The notes below the pieces were generated by a model. The model was not told the DNA's origin. It worked only from the letters and a program-made list of their open reading frames with translations, and ran no database searches. Positions 1 through 11,820 of a stretch of DNA of 64,000 bases are shown piece by piece. Every line of letters begins with the position of its first letter. Positions within the stretch are counted from its first letter, which is position 1. The position numbers and the translations under genes were made by a program. Source of the stretch: Blastococcus aggregatus (GTDB taxonomy: Bacteria; Actinomycetota; Actinomycetes; Mycobacteriales; Geodermatophilaceae); the NCBI RefSeq assembly GCF_900221005.1, contig NZ_OBQI01000003.1:677420-741419 (forward strand), read 5' to 3'.

Positions 1-574
1 CTTCGGCCACCAGCGTGGTGACGAACCACGCGCTCTGGCTGATGCCGGCCAGGATCGACGCGCGGAACCGCGGCAGCGCCGGCCCTTCGGGGGCGTCCTC
101 GACCCGGCCGGTCAGCAGCCGGCCGAAGTCGCGGACGACGACCTGGCCGATGCCCTGTGCCGTGGCGGGGACGCCCGCGGCGATCCCGGTCTCCCACTGC
201 ACGCGGGCGTAGCCGAACCCGTGCTCGCACAGGAAGCCGGTGCCCCGGCCGGGCCGGTAGACCGCCGTCGCCGGGGAGCTGTCGGCCGAGCCGAGCGCGA
301 CCTGCTCGACGCTGACCAGCACGGCCGGGCGGCCCCGGTTCTCGGCGTCGACGAGGACGAGGTCGCCGCCCCCGGCGGGGGCGATCACCTCGAACTCGGC
401 GCTGTAGACGTGGCGCCCCTGCTCGTCGGCGGGCAGCTCGGCCAGACCGGCCACCCGCTCCCCCGGGTCGACGACACCGTGCACCGTGCCCGTCGTCCGC
501 TGCCAGGTGCGCCCGCCCAGCTCGATCGGGGCGGTGGTGGCCTGGACAGCGGTGATCGCCGACGGACGGGTCAT
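1..574 (-). CDS. alpha/beta-hydrolase domain protein (partial, C-terminus off window)
   Basis: The reading frame starts at an ATG (complement of 572-574) and runs off the left edge, giving about 191 residues of the N-terminal part. The residues around V33-D36 (VHGVVDP), a central VDAENRG stretch and the GISQSAW segment near the truncated end resemble the family annotated as alpha/beta hydrolase domain (Abhydrolase_10), in which an NRG signature precedes a GxSxS nucleophile elbow. The substrate is unknown. The gene lies 16 bp downstream of uvrB on the same strand, so the two may be cotranscribed, but no functional link is known. The assignment rests on motif resemblance only. Confidence 0.6.
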   Translation of the reverse strand, partial: MTRPSAITAVQATTAPIELGGRTWQRTTGTVHGVVDPGERVAGLAELPADEQGRHVYSAEFEVIAPAGGGDLVLVDAENRGRPAVLVSVEQVALGSADSSPATAVYRPGRGTGFLCEHGFGYARVQWETGIAAGVPATAQGIGQVVVRDFGRLLTGRVEDAPEGPALPRFRASILAGISQSAWFVTTLVAE

Positions 575-590
575 GCGGGCGGCTCCGGGA

Positions 591-2708
591 TCAGGCGTGC
601 GCGGCGTCGAACTGGCGGAGTTCCTTCTTGAGCTCGGTCAGCTCGTCGCGCAACCGCGCCGCGACCTCGAACTGCAGCTCCCGCGCCGCGGAGAGCATCT
701 GCTCGTTCATCGTCTGGATCATGTCCGCCAGCTCGGCCCGCGGCAGGCCCTGGACGTCGATCGACCCGGCCTTCGCCTTGCCCTTGGAGGACAGCCCGGG
801 GACCGGCGACTTCCCGCGGGACTGCTGACGCCCCGACCCGCCGAGGAGCTCGGTCGCGGCGTCGGCGTCCTCGGCGGCCTTGTAGATGCCGTCCAGGATG
901 TCGACGATCTTCTTCCGCAGCGGCTGCGGATCCACCCCGTGCGCGGTGTTGTAGGCGATCTGCTTCTCGCGCCGCCGGTTCGTCTCCTCGATGGCCTGCG
1001 CCATCGAGGGCGTGATCTTGTCGGCGTACATGTGCACCTGGCCGGAGACGTTGCGCGCCGCGCGGCCGATGGTCTGGATCAGCGACTTGCCCGACCGGAG
1101 GAAGCCCTCCTTGTCGGCGTCGAGGATCGCCACGAGGGACACCTCGGGCAGATCGAGCCCCTCGCGGAGCAGGTTGATCCCGACCAGCACGTCGTACTCG
1201 CCCTGGCGCAGCTCGCGCAGCAGCTCGACCCGGCGGAGCGTGTCCACCTCGGAGTGCAGGTAGCGCACCTTGATGCCGAGCTCGAGCAGGTAGTCGGTCA
1301 GGTCCTCGGACATCTTCTTGGTCAGGGTGGTGACCAGGATCCGCTCGTCCTTCTCCGTACGGAGCCGGATCTCGTGCACCAGGTCGTCGATCTGGCCCTT
1401 GGTCGGCTTGACCACGACCTCCGGGTCGATCAGGCCGGTCGGCCGGATGACCTGCTCGACGACGTCGCCCTGCACCTTGCCCAGCTCGTAGTCACCGGGC
1501 GTCGCCGAGAGGTAGACGGTCTGGTGGATCCGGTCGGTGAACTCCTCCCACTTGAGCGGGCGGTTGTCCATCGCCGACGGGAGCCGGAAGCCGTGCTCGA
1601 CCAGCGTGCGCTTGCGGCTCATGTCGCCCTCGTACATGCCGCCGATCTGCGGCACGGTCACGTGCGACTCGTCGATGACCAGCAGGAAGTCGTCCGGGAA
1701 GTAGTCGATGAGACAGGCGCCGGCGCTGCCGGGGGCACGGCCGTCGATGTGCCGCGAGTAGTTCTCGATGCCGGAGCAGAAACCGACCTGCCGCATCATC
1801 TCGATGTCGTAGGTCGTGCGCATGCGCAGCCGCTGGGACTCCAGCAGCTTGCCCTGCCGGTCGAGCTCCGCCAGTCGGGTCTCGAGCTCGGCCTCGATGC
1901 TGCGGATCGCCCGCTCCATGCGGTCGGGCCCGGCGACGTAGTGGCTGGCCGGGAAGACGAACAGCTCCTCGACCTCGCGGACGACCTCGCCGGTCAGCGG
2001 GTGGAGGTAGTACAGCCGCTCGACCTCGTCGCCGAACATCTCGATGCGGACGGCGAGCTCCTCGTACACCGGGAAGACCTCGATCGTGTCGCCCCGCACC
2101 CGGAAGGTGCCGCGGGTGAAGGAGAGGTCGTTGCGGGTGTACTGCTCGGTGACCAGGGTGCGGAGCAGCTCGTCGCGGTCCCGCTCCTCGCCCTTCCCGA
2201 TCTTGAGCGCCCGCTCGACGTACTCCTGCGGCGTGCCCAGGCCGTAGATGCAGGAGACGGTCGAGACGACGATGACGTCGCGCCGGGTGAGCAGGCTGTT
2301 CGTTGCCGAGTGCCGCAGCCGCTCGACCTCCTCGTTGATCGAGGAGTCCTTCTCGATGTAGGTATCGGTCTGCGGGACGTACGCCTCGGGCTGGTAGTAG
2401 TCGTAGTACGAGACGAAGTACTCGACGGCGGCGTCGGGCAGCAGTTCCTTGAACTCGTTCGCCAGCTGCGCGGCGAGCGTCTTGTTCGGCGCCATCACCA
2501 GGGTCGGGCGCTGCACCTGCTCGATCAGCCAGGCCGTCGTCGCCGACTTGCCGGTACCGGTCGCCCCGAGCAGCACCGTGTCCTGGGCGCCCGCGTTCAC
2601 CCGCTCGGCCAGCGCCTTGATCGCGGCCGGCTGGTCACCCGCCGGCTCGAACTCGCTGACGACGCGGAAGCGGCCCTGGGTGGGCCTGATGTCGGTGGTC
2701 GTGGGCAC
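591..2708 (-). CDS. uvrB: excinuclease ABC subunit UvrB
   Basis: UvrB is the damage-verifying helicase-like subunit of UvrABC nucleotide excision repair; it takes DNA from UvrA and recruits UvrC. The 705-residue product has the Walker A motif GATGTGKS near residue 45, the beta-hairpin signature [12 protein letters not shown] near residue 100, helicase motifs including DESH, and a C-terminal UVR domain ([14 protein letters not shown]) that contacts UvrC. The GTG at 2708 was chosen because a TACCGT -10-like hexamer lies 7 nt upstream, fitting a leaderless start. An in-frame ATG at 2804 would add 32 low-complexity residues that do not look like UvrB. It is divergent from glgX. Confidence 0.97.
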   Translation of the reverse strand: MPTTTDIRPTQGRFRVVSEFEPAGDQPAAIKALAERVNAGAQDTVLLGATGTGKSATTAWLIEQVQRPTLVMAPNKTLAAQLANEFKELLPDAAVEYFVSYYDYYQPEAYVPQTDTYIEKDSSINEEVERLRHSATNSLLTRRDVIVVSTVSCIYGLGTPQEYVERALKIGKGEERDRDELLRTLVTEQYTRNDLSFTRGTFRVRGDTIEVFPVYEELAVRIEMFGDEVERLYYLHPLTGEVVREVEELFVFPASHYVAGPDRMERAIRSIEAELETRLAELDRQGKLLESQRLRMRTTYDIEMMRQVGFCSGIENYSRHIDGRAPGSAGACLIDYFPDDFLLVIDESHVTVPQIGGMYEGDMSRKRTLVEHGFRLPSAMDNRPLKWEEFTDRIHQTVYLSATPGDYELGKVQGDVVEQVIRPTGLIDPEVVVKPTKGQIDDLVHEIRLRTEKDERILVTTLTKKMSEDLTDYLLELGIKVRYLHSEVDTLRRVELLRELRQGEYDVLVGINLLREGLDLPEVSLVAILDADKEGFLRSGKSLIQTIGRAARNVSGQVHMYADKITPSMAQAIEETNRRREKQIAYNTAHGVDPQPLRKKIVDILDGIYKAAEDADAATELLGGSGRQQSRGKSPVPGLSSKGKAKAGSIDVQGLPRAELADMIQTMNEQMLSAARELQFEVAARLRDELTELKKELRQFDAAHA

Positions 2709-3136
2709 GGGGACGACGGTACGACGGCGGTACGACAGAACGCGCGGTCGCGAGCCCGCGACGCCCTGCTCACCCCGCCGGGACCTGCGCCGATCCGGAC
2801 GCAACGGTCCCGTGGCAGGTACTTGCGGAGGCCCTCAGGTGGTCCTAGCGTCCCGCCTCGCAGGAGCATCCCCTCGGGCCAGCGCCACCCGGACCCCCCG
2901 GGCGAGGTCGGCCCGGCGCTCCGCGCACGGCGCCCTCGCGGGCCCCCCGCGAGGGCGCCGTCGTGCGATCCCGTCCGTGCTTTCCGGAGCGCCCGACGAG
3001 GTCACACCGATCCCAGGTGTGCGCGGGCCCGGACAGGGGCACCGCCGTACGGTCGCCCCGTCCCGGCCTCCTCCAGCACCGTCCCGGAGAGAGGCCCCGC
3101 CCCCTGTGCGGGGCAAGCAGCAGGAGGAACCAGTCC
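2709..3136. other. divergent uvrB/glgX intergenic region
   Basis: These 428 bp separate the two divergent genes. They hold the leaderless-type uvrB promoter (TACCGT on the complement at 2716-2721), a perfect 15-bp hairpin at 2928-2960 and the glgX ribosome binding site at 3122-3128. The open frames here lack recognisable protein features and are treated as chance. Confidence 0.6.
2928..2960. terminator. perfect 15-bp inverted repeat with 3-nt loop
   Basis: The arms CGGCGCCCTCGCGGG (2928-2942) and its exact complement (2946-2960) flank a CCC loop. It looks like an I-shaped actinobacterial terminator, yet it lies between divergent genes with no gene ending nearby. It may instead be a transcription barrier or an mRNA leader structure of glgX. 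The function is inferred. Confidence 0.45.
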
Positions 3137-5248
3137 ATGACCCAGGTATGGCCCGGCAGTGCCTACCCCCTCGGGGCCACGTACGACGGCACCGGCACCA
3201 ACTTCGCGATCTTCAGCGAGGTGGCCGACAAGGTCGAGCTCTGCCTCTTCGACGACGAGGGCAACGAGGAGCGCATCCGCCTCCCCGAGATGGACGGCTA
3301 CGTCTGGCACGCCTTCCTCCCGGGCGTCCACGCCGGCCAGAAGTACGGCTTCCGGGTGCACGGGCCGCACGACCCCGCCCAGGGGCTGCGCTGCAACCCG
3401 AACAAGTTGCTGCTCGACCCGTACGCGAAGGCGATCGACGGCCAGATCGACTGGGACCAGTCGGTGTTCGGCTACGACTTCGAGACCAAGGAGCGCAACG
3501 ACGACGACTCGGCGGCACACATGCCGAAGTCCGTCGTCGTCAGCCCGTTCTTCGACTGGGGCGTGGACCGCCCGCCGAGGACGCCCTACAACAAGACCGT
3601 CATCTACGAGGCCCACGTCAAGGGCCTGACGATGACCAACCCGCGGATCCCCGAGGAGCTGCGCGGCACCTACGCCGGCGTCGCCCACCCGGCGACGATC
3701 GAGCACCTCACCGATCTGGGCATCACCGCGATCGAGCTGCTGCCGGTGCACCAGTTCGTGCAGGACGACACCCTGCAGCAGAAGGGCCTGCGCAACTACT
3801 GGGGCTACAACACGATCGGCTTCTTCGCCCCGCACAACGAGTACGCCAGCGACACCTCCTCCGGGCAGCAGGTCCAGGAGTTCAAGGCGATGGTGCGCGC
3901 GCTGCACGAGGCGGGCATCGAGGTCATCCTCGACGTCGTCTACAACCACACCGCCGAGGGCAACCACATGGGCCCGACGCTGTCGTTCCGCGGCATCGAC
4001 AACCGCACGTACTACAAGCTCGTCGAGGGCGACGAGCAGTTCTACATGGACTACACCGGCACCGGGAACACGCTCAACGTCCGGACGCCGCAATCGCTGC
4101 AGCTGATCATGGACTCGCTGCGCTACTGGGTCACCGAGATGCACGTCGACGGCTTCCGCTTCGACCTCGCCTCAGCCCTGGCCCGCGAGCTGCACGCCGT
4201 CGACCGGCTGGCCACCTTCTTCGACCTGGTCCACCAGGACCCGGTCGTCAGCCAGGTGAAGCTGATCGCCGAGCCGTGGGACGTCGGCGAGGGCGGCTAC
4301 CAGGTCGGCAACTTCCCGGCCCTGTGGACCGAGTGGAACGGCAAGTACCGCGACACCGTGCGCGACTTCTGGCGCGGCGAGGGCGGCACGATGGGCGACT
4401 TCGCCGACCGGATCTCCGGCTCCTCGGACCTGTACCAGCACTCGGGTCGGCGGCCGATGGCCAGCATCAACTTCGTCACCGCCCATGACGGCTTCACCCT
4501 CGACGACCTCGTCTCCTACAACGAGAAGCACAACGAGGCCAACGGGGAGGGCAACAACGACGGCGAGAGCCACAACCGCAGCTGGAACCACGGCGTCGAG
4601 GGCCCCACGGACGACCCGGACATCCTGCAGCTGCGCGCCCAGCAGCGGCGCAACTTCATCGCCACGATGATGCTCAGCCAGGGCGTGCCGATGCTCCTGC
4701 ACGGCGACGAGCTCGGGCGCTCGCAGGGCGGCAACAACAACGGCTACTGCCAGGACTCCGAGCTGACCTGGGTCGACTGGGAGAACGTCGACCAGGGCCT
4801 GCTCGAGTTCACCAAGATGGTCACCAAGCTCCGCTGCGACCACCCCACGTTCCGCCGACGCCGGTTCTTCCACGGCCGCCCGGTCCGCCGCGGGCTCGGC
4901 GACCCGGTGCCCGACATCGCCTGGCTCACCCCCGCCGGCGAGCAGATGGCCGACGAGGACTGGGACGCCGCCTACGCCAAGTCGATGGCGGTCTACCTGA
5001 ACGGCGTCGGCATCCGCGAGACCGACGAGCGCGGCGAGTACGTGAAGGACGACCACTTCTACCTGGCCTTCAACGCATCCCCGGAGGCGATCGAGTACAC
5101 CCTGCCCAGCGACGACTACTCCCGGTCCTGGACGACGGTCCTCGACACCGCGGAGATGGACGAGGTCGAGCCGCTCGAGGTCAAGCCCGGCGAGACGGTG
5201 ACCGTGCAGGGCCGCTCGATCGTCGTGCTGACCGGGCCCGCGGAGTGA
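3137..5248 (+). CDS. glgX: glycogen debranching enzyme GlgX
   Basis: GlgX hydrolyses alpha-1,6 branch points of phosphorylase-trimmed glycogen and so supplies linear maltooligosaccharides. The 703-residue product has an N-terminal CBM48-like domain and a GH13 barrel with all four conserved regions: DVVYNH (I), GFRFDLAS with the nucleophile Asp (II), IAEPWD with the acid Glu (III) and TAHDGFT (IV). The long NEKHNEANGEGNNDG stretch is typical of GlgX/isoamylase. The ATG at 3137 follows AGGAGGA at 3122-3128, while the longer open frame upstream lacks homology features. The stop overlaps the treY start by 4 nt (GTGA), implying translational coupling and supply of chains to TreY. Confidence 0.96.
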   Translation: MTQVWPGSAYPLGATYDGTGTNFAIFSEVADKVELCLFDDEGNEERIRLPEMDGYVWHAFLPGVHAGQKYGFRVHGPHDPAQGLRCNPNKLLLDPYAKAIDGQIDWDQSVFGYDFETKERNDDDSAAHMPKSVVVSPFFDWGVDRPPRTPYNKTVIYEAHVKGLTMTNPRIPEELRGTYAGVAHPATIEHLTDLGITAIELLPVHQFVQDDTLQQKGLRNYWGYNTIGFFAPHNEYASDTSSGQQVQEFKAMVRALHEAGIEVILDVVYNHTAEGNHMGPTLSFRGIDNRTYYKLVEGDEQFYMDYTGTGNTLNVRTPQSLQLIMDSLRYWVTEMHVDGFRFDLASALARELHAVDRLATFFDLVHQDPVVSQVKLIAEPWDVGEGGYQVGNFPALWTEWNGKYRDTVRDFWRGEGGTMGDFADRISGSSDLYQHSGRRPMASINFVTAHDGFTLDDLVSYNEKHNEANGEGNNDGESHNRSWNHGVEGPTDDPDILQLRAQQRRNFIATMMLSQGVPMLLHGDELGRSQGGNNNGYCQDSELTWVDWENVDQGLLEFTKMVTKLRCDHPTFRRRRFFHGRPVRRGLGDPVPDIAWLTPAGEQMADEDWDAAYAKSMAVYLNGVGIRETDERGEYVKDDHFYLAFNASPEAIEYTLPSDDYSRSWTTVLDTAEMDEVEPLEVKPGETVTVQGRSIVVLTGPAE

Positions 5249-7611
5249 CCGCCGCGCAGGACCCCGGCGAGCGTCGCCGGGGCGTTCCCGCGGCGACCTA
5301 CCGGCTGCAGGTGCACGCCGGCTTCGGGCTCGACGACGCCGCCGGGGTGGCCGGCTACCTGGCCGATCTCGGCGTAACGCACGCGTACTCCTCCCCGCTG
5401 CTGCGCTCGGCCGAGGGCAGCACCCACGGGTACGACACCGTCGACCACGCGCACATCGACGAGGCCCGCGGTGGGCGGGAGGCCTTCGACCGGTTCGTGG
5501 CCGCGCTGCACGAGCACGGCCTCGGGCTGGTGCTCGACCTGGTGCCCAACCACATGGGCATCGACGACCCGTCGGCCGCGCCCTGGTGGTGGGACGTGCT
5601 GCAGCACGGGCAGGCGTCGGCGCACGCCGCCGCCTTCGACATCGACTGGGACCACGGCGGCGGCAGGGTGCGCATCCCGGTGCTCGGCTCCGCGGACGAC
5701 GTCCAGAAGCTGGAGCTGGTCGGCCGGGAGGGTGGGGGCAGCGGAGACGGCGAGCTGCGCTACTACGACAACCGCTTCCCGATCGCGCCCGGCACCGGCG
5801 AGGGCACCCCGCAGGAGGTGCACGACCGCCAGCACTACGAGCTGGTCGACTGGCGGCGGGCGGACTCCGACCTCAACTACCGCCGGTTCTTCGCGATCAA
5901 CACCCTCGCCGGACTGCGCGCGGAGGACCCGGCGGTCTTCGACGCCACCCACGAGCTCGTGCTGCAACTCGTGCGCGACGGCGCCGTCGACGGGCTGCGG
6001 ATCGACCACCCGGACGGCCTGGCCGACCCGCGGGGCTACCTCGACCGGCTCGCGAAGGAGTCCGGCGGCCGCTGGACCGTCGTCGAGAAGATCCTGGAGC
6101 CCGGCGAGGAGCTGCCCGAGGGCTGGGCGACGGCGGGGACGACGGGCTACGACGCGCTGACCGAGGTCGACCGGGTGCTGATCGACCCGGCCGGCGAGCC
6201 CGCGCTGACCGCGCTGGACACCGAGCTGGAGGGCCGCGCGGTCGACTACGCCGAGCTGGTGCGGCTGTGCAAGCGCGAGGTCACCGACGGGATGCTCGGC
6301 TCCGAGGTGGCCCGGCTGGTGCGGGTCGTCGGCGAGCTGCCGGGCGTGGACCGCGCGGAGCAGACCGAGGCACTGGCCGAGCTGCTCGCCACGTTCGGCG
6401 TCTACCGCAGCTACCTGCCCGACGGCCGCGAACACCTGGACCGGGCGGTCGCCGCCGTCCGGGCCCGCCGGCCGGACCTGGTGCCGGCCGTCGACGCGCT
6501 CTACGGCGTCCTCTCGCAGGCGGGCACCGAGGCGGCCACCCGCTTCGAGCAGACCAGCGGCCCGGTCATGGCCAAGGGCGTCGAGGACACCGCCTACTAC
6601 CGGTGGTCCCGGTTCGTCGCGCTCAACGAGGTGGGCGGCGACCCCGCGCACCTCGGCGGCACGGTCGACGGGTTCCACACGGCGCAGCAGCACCGGCTCG
6701 CGGTCAAGCCGCAGGCGATGACGACGCTGTCCACGCACGACACCAAGCGCAGCGAGGACGTCCGCGCCCGCCTGGCGGTGCTCGCGGAGCTGCCGTCGGA
6801 GTGGGCGACGCTGGTCCGCGGCTGGCTGGCCCGGCACCCGCTGGCCGACCGCCCGATGGCGCACCTGGTCTGGCAGAACCTGATCGGCGCCTGGCCGCTC
6901 TCGCGGGAGCGGGCGCACGCCTACGTCGAGAAGGCGGCGCGCGAGGCCGGCACGTCGACCACGTGGACCGACCCGGACGAGGCGTTCGAGGCGCAGCTGC
7001 ACGCGCTGGTCGACGCCGCGTTCGACGACCCCACGACGACGGCGGAGATCGAGGCGTTCGTCGCCCGCATCACGCCGCTGGGCTGGTCGAACTCGCTGAC
7101 GCAGAAGCTGCTGCAGCTGACGATGCCCGGCGTCCCCGACGTCTACCAGGGCACCGAGCTGTACGACTTCTCGCTGGTGGACCCGGACAACCGGCGTCCG
7201 GTCGACTACGAGCTGCGGCGCCGGCTGCTGGCCGATCTCGACGCCGGCCCGGTGCCGGCCGTGGACGACAGCGGCGCGGCCAAGCTGCTGGTGACCTCGC
7301 GCGTGCTGCGCGCCCGGCGGGACCGCCCGGAGCTGTTCAGCGGCTACGCCCCGCTGACGGTGACGGGGTCCGCGGCGGAGCACCTGGTCGCCTACGACCG
7401 CGGCACCCCGGAGCAGGACGGCGTCGTCGTCGTGGCGACCCGGTTGCCGGCGCGGCTGGCCCGGACGGGCTGGGGTGACACCGCGCTGCAGTTGCCGACC
7501 GGCGCCTGGCGCGACCTGCTCACCGGGGAGCGGTTCGTCTCCGACGTCGCCGGCATCGCCGCCGACGTGCTGCTCGCCCGGCTGCCGGTGGCCCTGCTCG
7601 TCCGCGAGTAG
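5245..7611 (+). CDS. treY: malto-oligosyltrehalose synthase TreY
   Basis: TreY isomerises the reducing-end alpha-1,4 bond of maltooligosaccharides to alpha,alpha-1,1, the first step of the TreY/TreZ trehalose pathway. The 788-residue protein begins with the characteristic ATYRLQVHAGFGLDDA segment and has DLVPNHM (region I), GLRIDHPDGL with the catalytic Asp (II), WTVVEKIL with the acid Glu (III) and STHDTKRSED (IV). The large insertions and the length are normal for TreY rather than a generic amylase. The GTG start overlaps the glgX stop. The partner treZ lies about 1.7 kb downstream, separated by two unrelated genes. Confidence 0.96.
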   Translation: MTAAQDPGERRRGVPAATYRLQVHAGFGLDDAAGVAGYLADLGVTHAYSSPLLRSAEGSTHGYDTVDHAHIDEARGGREAFDRFVAALHEHGLGLVLDLVPNHMGIDDPSAAPWWWDVLQHGQASAHAAAFDIDWDHGGGRVRIPVLGSADDVQKLELVGREGGGSGDGELRYYDNRFPIAPGTGEGTPQEVHDRQHYELVDWRRADSDLNYRRFFAINTLAGLRAEDPAVFDATHELVLQLVRDGAVDGLRIDHPDGLADPRGYLDRLAKESGGRWTVVEKILEPGEELPEGWATAGTTGYDALTEVDRVLIDPAGEPALTALDTELEGRAVDYAELVRLCKREVTDGMLGSEVARLVRVVGELPGVDRAEQTEALAELLATFGVYRSYLPDGREHLDRAVAAVRARRPDLVPAVDALYGVLSQAGTEAATRFEQTSGPVMAKGVEDTAYYRWSRFVALNEVGGDPAHLGGTVDGFHTAQQHRLAVKPQAMTTLSTHDTKRSEDVRARLAVLAELPSEWATLVRGWLARHPLADRPMAHLVWQNLIGAWPLSRERAHAYVEKAAREAGTSTTWTDPDEAFEAQLHALVDAAFDDPTTTAEIEAFVARITPLGWSNSLTQKLLQLTMPGVPDVYQGTELYDFSLVDPDNRRPVDYELRRRLLADLDAGPVPAVDDSGAAKLLVTSRVLRARRDRPELFSGYAPLTVTGSAAEHLVAYDRGTPEQDGVVVVATRLPARLARTGWGDTALQLPTGAWRDLLTGERFVSDVAGIAADVLLARLPVALLVRE

Positions 7612-7620
7612 CGACGACAT

Positions 7621-7667
7621 CGGCGATCTCGCGCGCTCCGGGGGGGCGGAAACGCGCGAGATCGCCG
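7621..7667 (+). terminator. terminator-like hairpin after treY
   Basis: CGGCGATCTCGCGCG (7621-7635) pairs perfectly over 15 bp with 7653-7667 around a 17-nt G-rich loop. It begins 10 nt after the treY stop codon and has no U tract, as is common in actinobacteria. The palindromic core (GCGATCTCGC) could also be a dispersed repeat, which cannot be judged from one copy. Confidence 0.6.
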
Positions 7668-7698
7668 ATCTCGTCGGCGCTCGTGGTGAGATGCGCGC

Positions 7699-8571
7699 GT
7701 GCACATCGACGCGCTCTACCGCTTCCCGGTGAAGTCCCTGCTCGGCGAGCAGGTGGAGGAGGCACGGCTGACCGGCCGGGGACTGCTGGGCGACCGCGCC
7801 TACGCGCTGGTCGACCCCGCCGACGGCACGGTCGCCAGCGCGAAGCACCCGCGCAAGTGGGGGGCGCTGCTCGGCCTCTCCGCCCGGTTCGTCACCGAGC
7901 CGTCCCCCGGTAGCGCGGTGCCTCCCGTCGTCCTCACGATGCCGGACGGGACGGAGCTGCTCAGCGACGCCGCCGGCACCGACGCGGTGCTGTCCGGCCT
8001 GGTCGGCCGGCCGGTGCGGCTGACCAGCGAGGTGCCGGCCGGCAGCCGGTTCGAGGAGCAGTGGCCCGACATCGAAGGGCTGGCGCCGGCCGAGTTCATC
8101 CAGGGGACGACGCACGCCTTCGAGGGCACCGAGCCGGTCAGCGCGATCGACCTCGGCCAGATGGCCCCGCCCGGCACCTTCTTCGACCTGGCCGCGCTGC
8201 ACCTGCTCACCCGCGGCACGCTCGACCGGCTGACCGAGCTGGGCGAGGGCAGCGACTTCGACGTGCTGCGCTACCGCCCGAACGTGCTGGTCGGTGGCAC
8301 CGACACCGGCTTCGTGGAGGACGAGTGGGTCGGCCGCAGCGTCTGCCTCGGCGACACCGCCCGCGCCGGCGTCGCCATGCTGACGATGCGCTGCGTCATG
8401 ACCACCCTGGCCCAGGGCGACCTGCCCGAGGACCGCGGCACCCTGCGCACCGTCGCCCGCCACCACCGCCGCGAGATCCCGGGCCTGGGCACCTGGGCGT
8501 GCGCCGGGGTCTACGCCGACGTCGCCGCCGAGGGCGTCGTCCGCACCGGGGATCCGGTCACCCTCGCCTGA
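7699..8571 (+). CDS. MOSC domain-containing protein
   Basis: The 290-residue protein begins with an N-terminal beta-barrel typical of the MOSC_N family (ALYRFPVKSLLGE, then GLLGDRAYALVDP) followed by a MOSC core with RYRPNVLVGG near residue 195. MOSC proteins bind molybdenum cofactor or move sulfur (molybdenum cofactor sulfurase, YiiM/YcbX-like). The conserved sulfur-accepting Cys of the family is plausibly the Cys in MRCVMTT. The start is a GTG. The 3' end overlaps the convergent DUF402 gene by 14 bp. The exact reaction cannot be told from sequence. Confidence 0.85.
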   Translation: MHIDALYRFPVKSLLGEQVEEARLTGRGLLGDRAYALVDPADGTVASAKHPRKWGALLGLSARFVTEPSPGSAVPPVVLTMPDGTELLSDAAGTDAVLSGLVGRPVRLTSEVPAGSRFEEQWPDIEGLAPAEFIQGTTHAFEGTEPVSAIDLGQMAPPGTFFDLAALHLLTRGTLDRLTELGEGSDFDVLRYRPNVLVGGTDTGFVEDEWVGRSVCLGDTARAGVAMLTMRCVMTTLAQGDLPEDRGTLRTVARHHRREIPGLGTWACAGVYADVAAEGVVRTGDPVTLA

Positions 8572-9190
8572 GCGCACCGCCCCGCTCGGCCGAGGCGGGT
8601 TCCGGGCTGGGGTCGCCAGGTCTCCACCCCTCCCACGGCGACCACCACCGGTCCCCCGCGTCCAGCCGGGCAGCGATCGAGTCCGCCTCCGCTCGGATGC
8701 GATCGCGTTCCACGCCGGTGATCCGCCCCGCCGCCACCATCACGTCCGGGTCGTCGACGTCCTTCCACCGCCAGGGGGAGCCGTCCGCCGGGAGGACGAT
8801 GTCGATGCCGTGATCGGCCGTGTCGAAAGCGCCGCCTCCGCAACGGTCGACGTGGCGGGCGAACGGCTCCTGGAGGTTGACGTACCAGTGCGTGAAGTCG
8901 CCCCGCTCGTCGAAGAACTTCCACGCGGAGTGGGCGTCGCCTTCGCGCTGGACCTGCAGGACGGTGCTCCCGCTCCACGCCTCGAACCTGCTCCACGGAT
9001 GCCGCCCGAACGGATGCTCGAAGAAGGCGAAGGGCGAACCCGACTCGAGCAGGACCGCCAGGCAGTCATCCCCGTCGTGGATCACCGTCACCGGGTGCTC
9101 CATCCACGGCCGGCCGTGCAGAACCTCCCGGCGCCGCACGGTGCTGCCGACGGCGAAGCGTTCCGGGAGCACGACGGTCGGGTCCGGCAT
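8558..9190 (-). CDS. DUF402 domain-containing protein
   Basis: This 210-residue soluble protein matches the DUF402 family: an N-terminal beta region (FAVGSTVRRREVLHGRPW), an aromatic FEHPFGRHPWSRFEAW loop, and the acidic metal-binding core W-Y-V-N-L-Q followed by TADHGIDIVLPADG. Some members are nucleoside di- or triphosphatases, but which activity applies here is unknown. It is convergent with the MOSC gene (14-bp overlap) and divergent from treZ. No signal peptide is visible. Confidence 0.8.
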   Translation of the reverse strand: MPDPTVVLPERFAVGSTVRRREVLHGRPWMEHPVTVIHDGDDCLAVLLESGSPFAFFEHPFGRHPWSRFEAWSGSTVLQVQREGDAHSAWKFFDERGDFTHWYVNLQEPFARHVDRCGGGAFDTADHGIDIVLPADGSPWRWKDVDDPDVMVAAGRITGVERDRIRAEADSIAARLDAGDRWWSPWEGWRPGDPSPEPASAERGGALRRG

Positions 9191-9323
9191 GGCGCGAGGC
9201 TAGAGGTTCGTACCGGGACGTCGACCTCTGACCGCGGGTGCGATTGACCCGCTGCCCGGCGGGCATGATCCGGGCTGGCCGCACGGCCGCCCCACCCCAG
9301 CGCACCGCCCCGGAGGCCCCCGC

Positions 9324-11075
<1,752 letters not shown>

Positions 11076-11076
11076 C

Positions 11077-11808
11077 GTGCGCCGCCTGCTGCCGGAGCCC
11101 TCGGCCGAGCTGGACGACGCCGCGCTCGTGGAGGCCTACCGGCTCCCGGCCGGCCGGTCGCTGCGGATGGACTTCGTCGCCTCGCTGGACGGCGCGGTGA
11201 GCGTCGACGGGCGCAGCGCCGGCCTGGGCTCCCCCGGCGACAAGCGGGTGTTCCGGACGCTGCGCGCGCTGGCCGACGTCGTCCTCGTCGGGGCGGGCAC
11301 CGCGACCACCGAGGGCTACCGGCCCGTGCTCCCCGACTCCGCCGTCGGCCGGCTCCGGGCGTCGATCGGCGGGCCGGCGACCCTGCCGATCGCCGTTGTC
11401 AGCCGGCGGGCGTCGCTCGACCCCGGGTCCGCGCTCGCCGCCGACCCGTCGACGCTCGTGGTCACCTGCGCCGCCGCGGACGACGGCCGCTGCGCCGCCC
11501 TGGCCGCCGCCGGCGCCACCGTGCTGGTCTGCGGCGACGACGACGTCGACCTGCCCGCCACGGTGGCAGCCCTGGCCGAGCGGGGCCTGGCGCAGGTGAC
11601 GTGCGAGGGTGGGCCGCAGCTGCTGCGCGCGGCGCTGACCGCCGGGGTGGTCGACGAGCTGGACCTGACGATCGCGCCCGCGCTGGTGGGCGCGGCGCAC
11701 CGGCTGCTGCCCGACGGCCTGCCGGCCCCCGTCGGCCTGGAGCTGCGCCAGCTGCTGGAGGAGGACGGCGTGCTGTTCACCCGCTACCGGGTGGCCGGCG
11801 CCCGGTAG
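11077..11808 (+). CDS. pyrimidine reductase family protein (RibD C-terminal domain)
   Basis: The 243-residue product is a single RibD_C/dihydrofolate-reductase-like domain: MDFVASLDGAVSVDGRS near residue 29, the ADVVLVGAGTATTEGYRP nucleotide-binding segment, and CEGGPQLLRAAL near residue 175. Such proteins reduce the ribosylamino-pyrimidine intermediate of riboflavin synthesis, or a related substrate, with NADPH. No deaminase domain is present and no other rib genes are nearby, so a role in riboflavin synthesis is only plausible. The GTG start comes 1 nt after the treZ stop. Confidence 0.82.
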   Translation: MRRLLPEPSAELDDAALVEAYRLPAGRSLRMDFVASLDGAVSVDGRSAGLGSPGDKRVFRTLRALADVVLVGAGTATTEGYRPVLPDSAVGRLRASIGGPATLPIAVVSRRASLDPGSALAADPSTLVVTCAAADDGRCAALAAAGATVLVCGDDDVDLPATVAALAERGLAQVTCEGGPQLLRAALTAGVVDELDLTIAPALVGAAHRLLPDGLPAPVGLELRQLLEEDGVLFTRYRVAGAR

Positions 11809-11820
11809 TCGACCGAACCC

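Noticed and set aside
486..3140. 884-residue plus-strand open frame across uvrB
   Set aside because: It is antisense to uvrB and rich in Arg, Leu, Asp and Val, the usual mirror of a high-GC gene. It has no domain motif.
5116..8577. 1153-residue minus-strand open frame over treY and the MOSC gene
   Set aside because: It covers two clear plus-strand genes and has mirror composition, with no start context or motifs.
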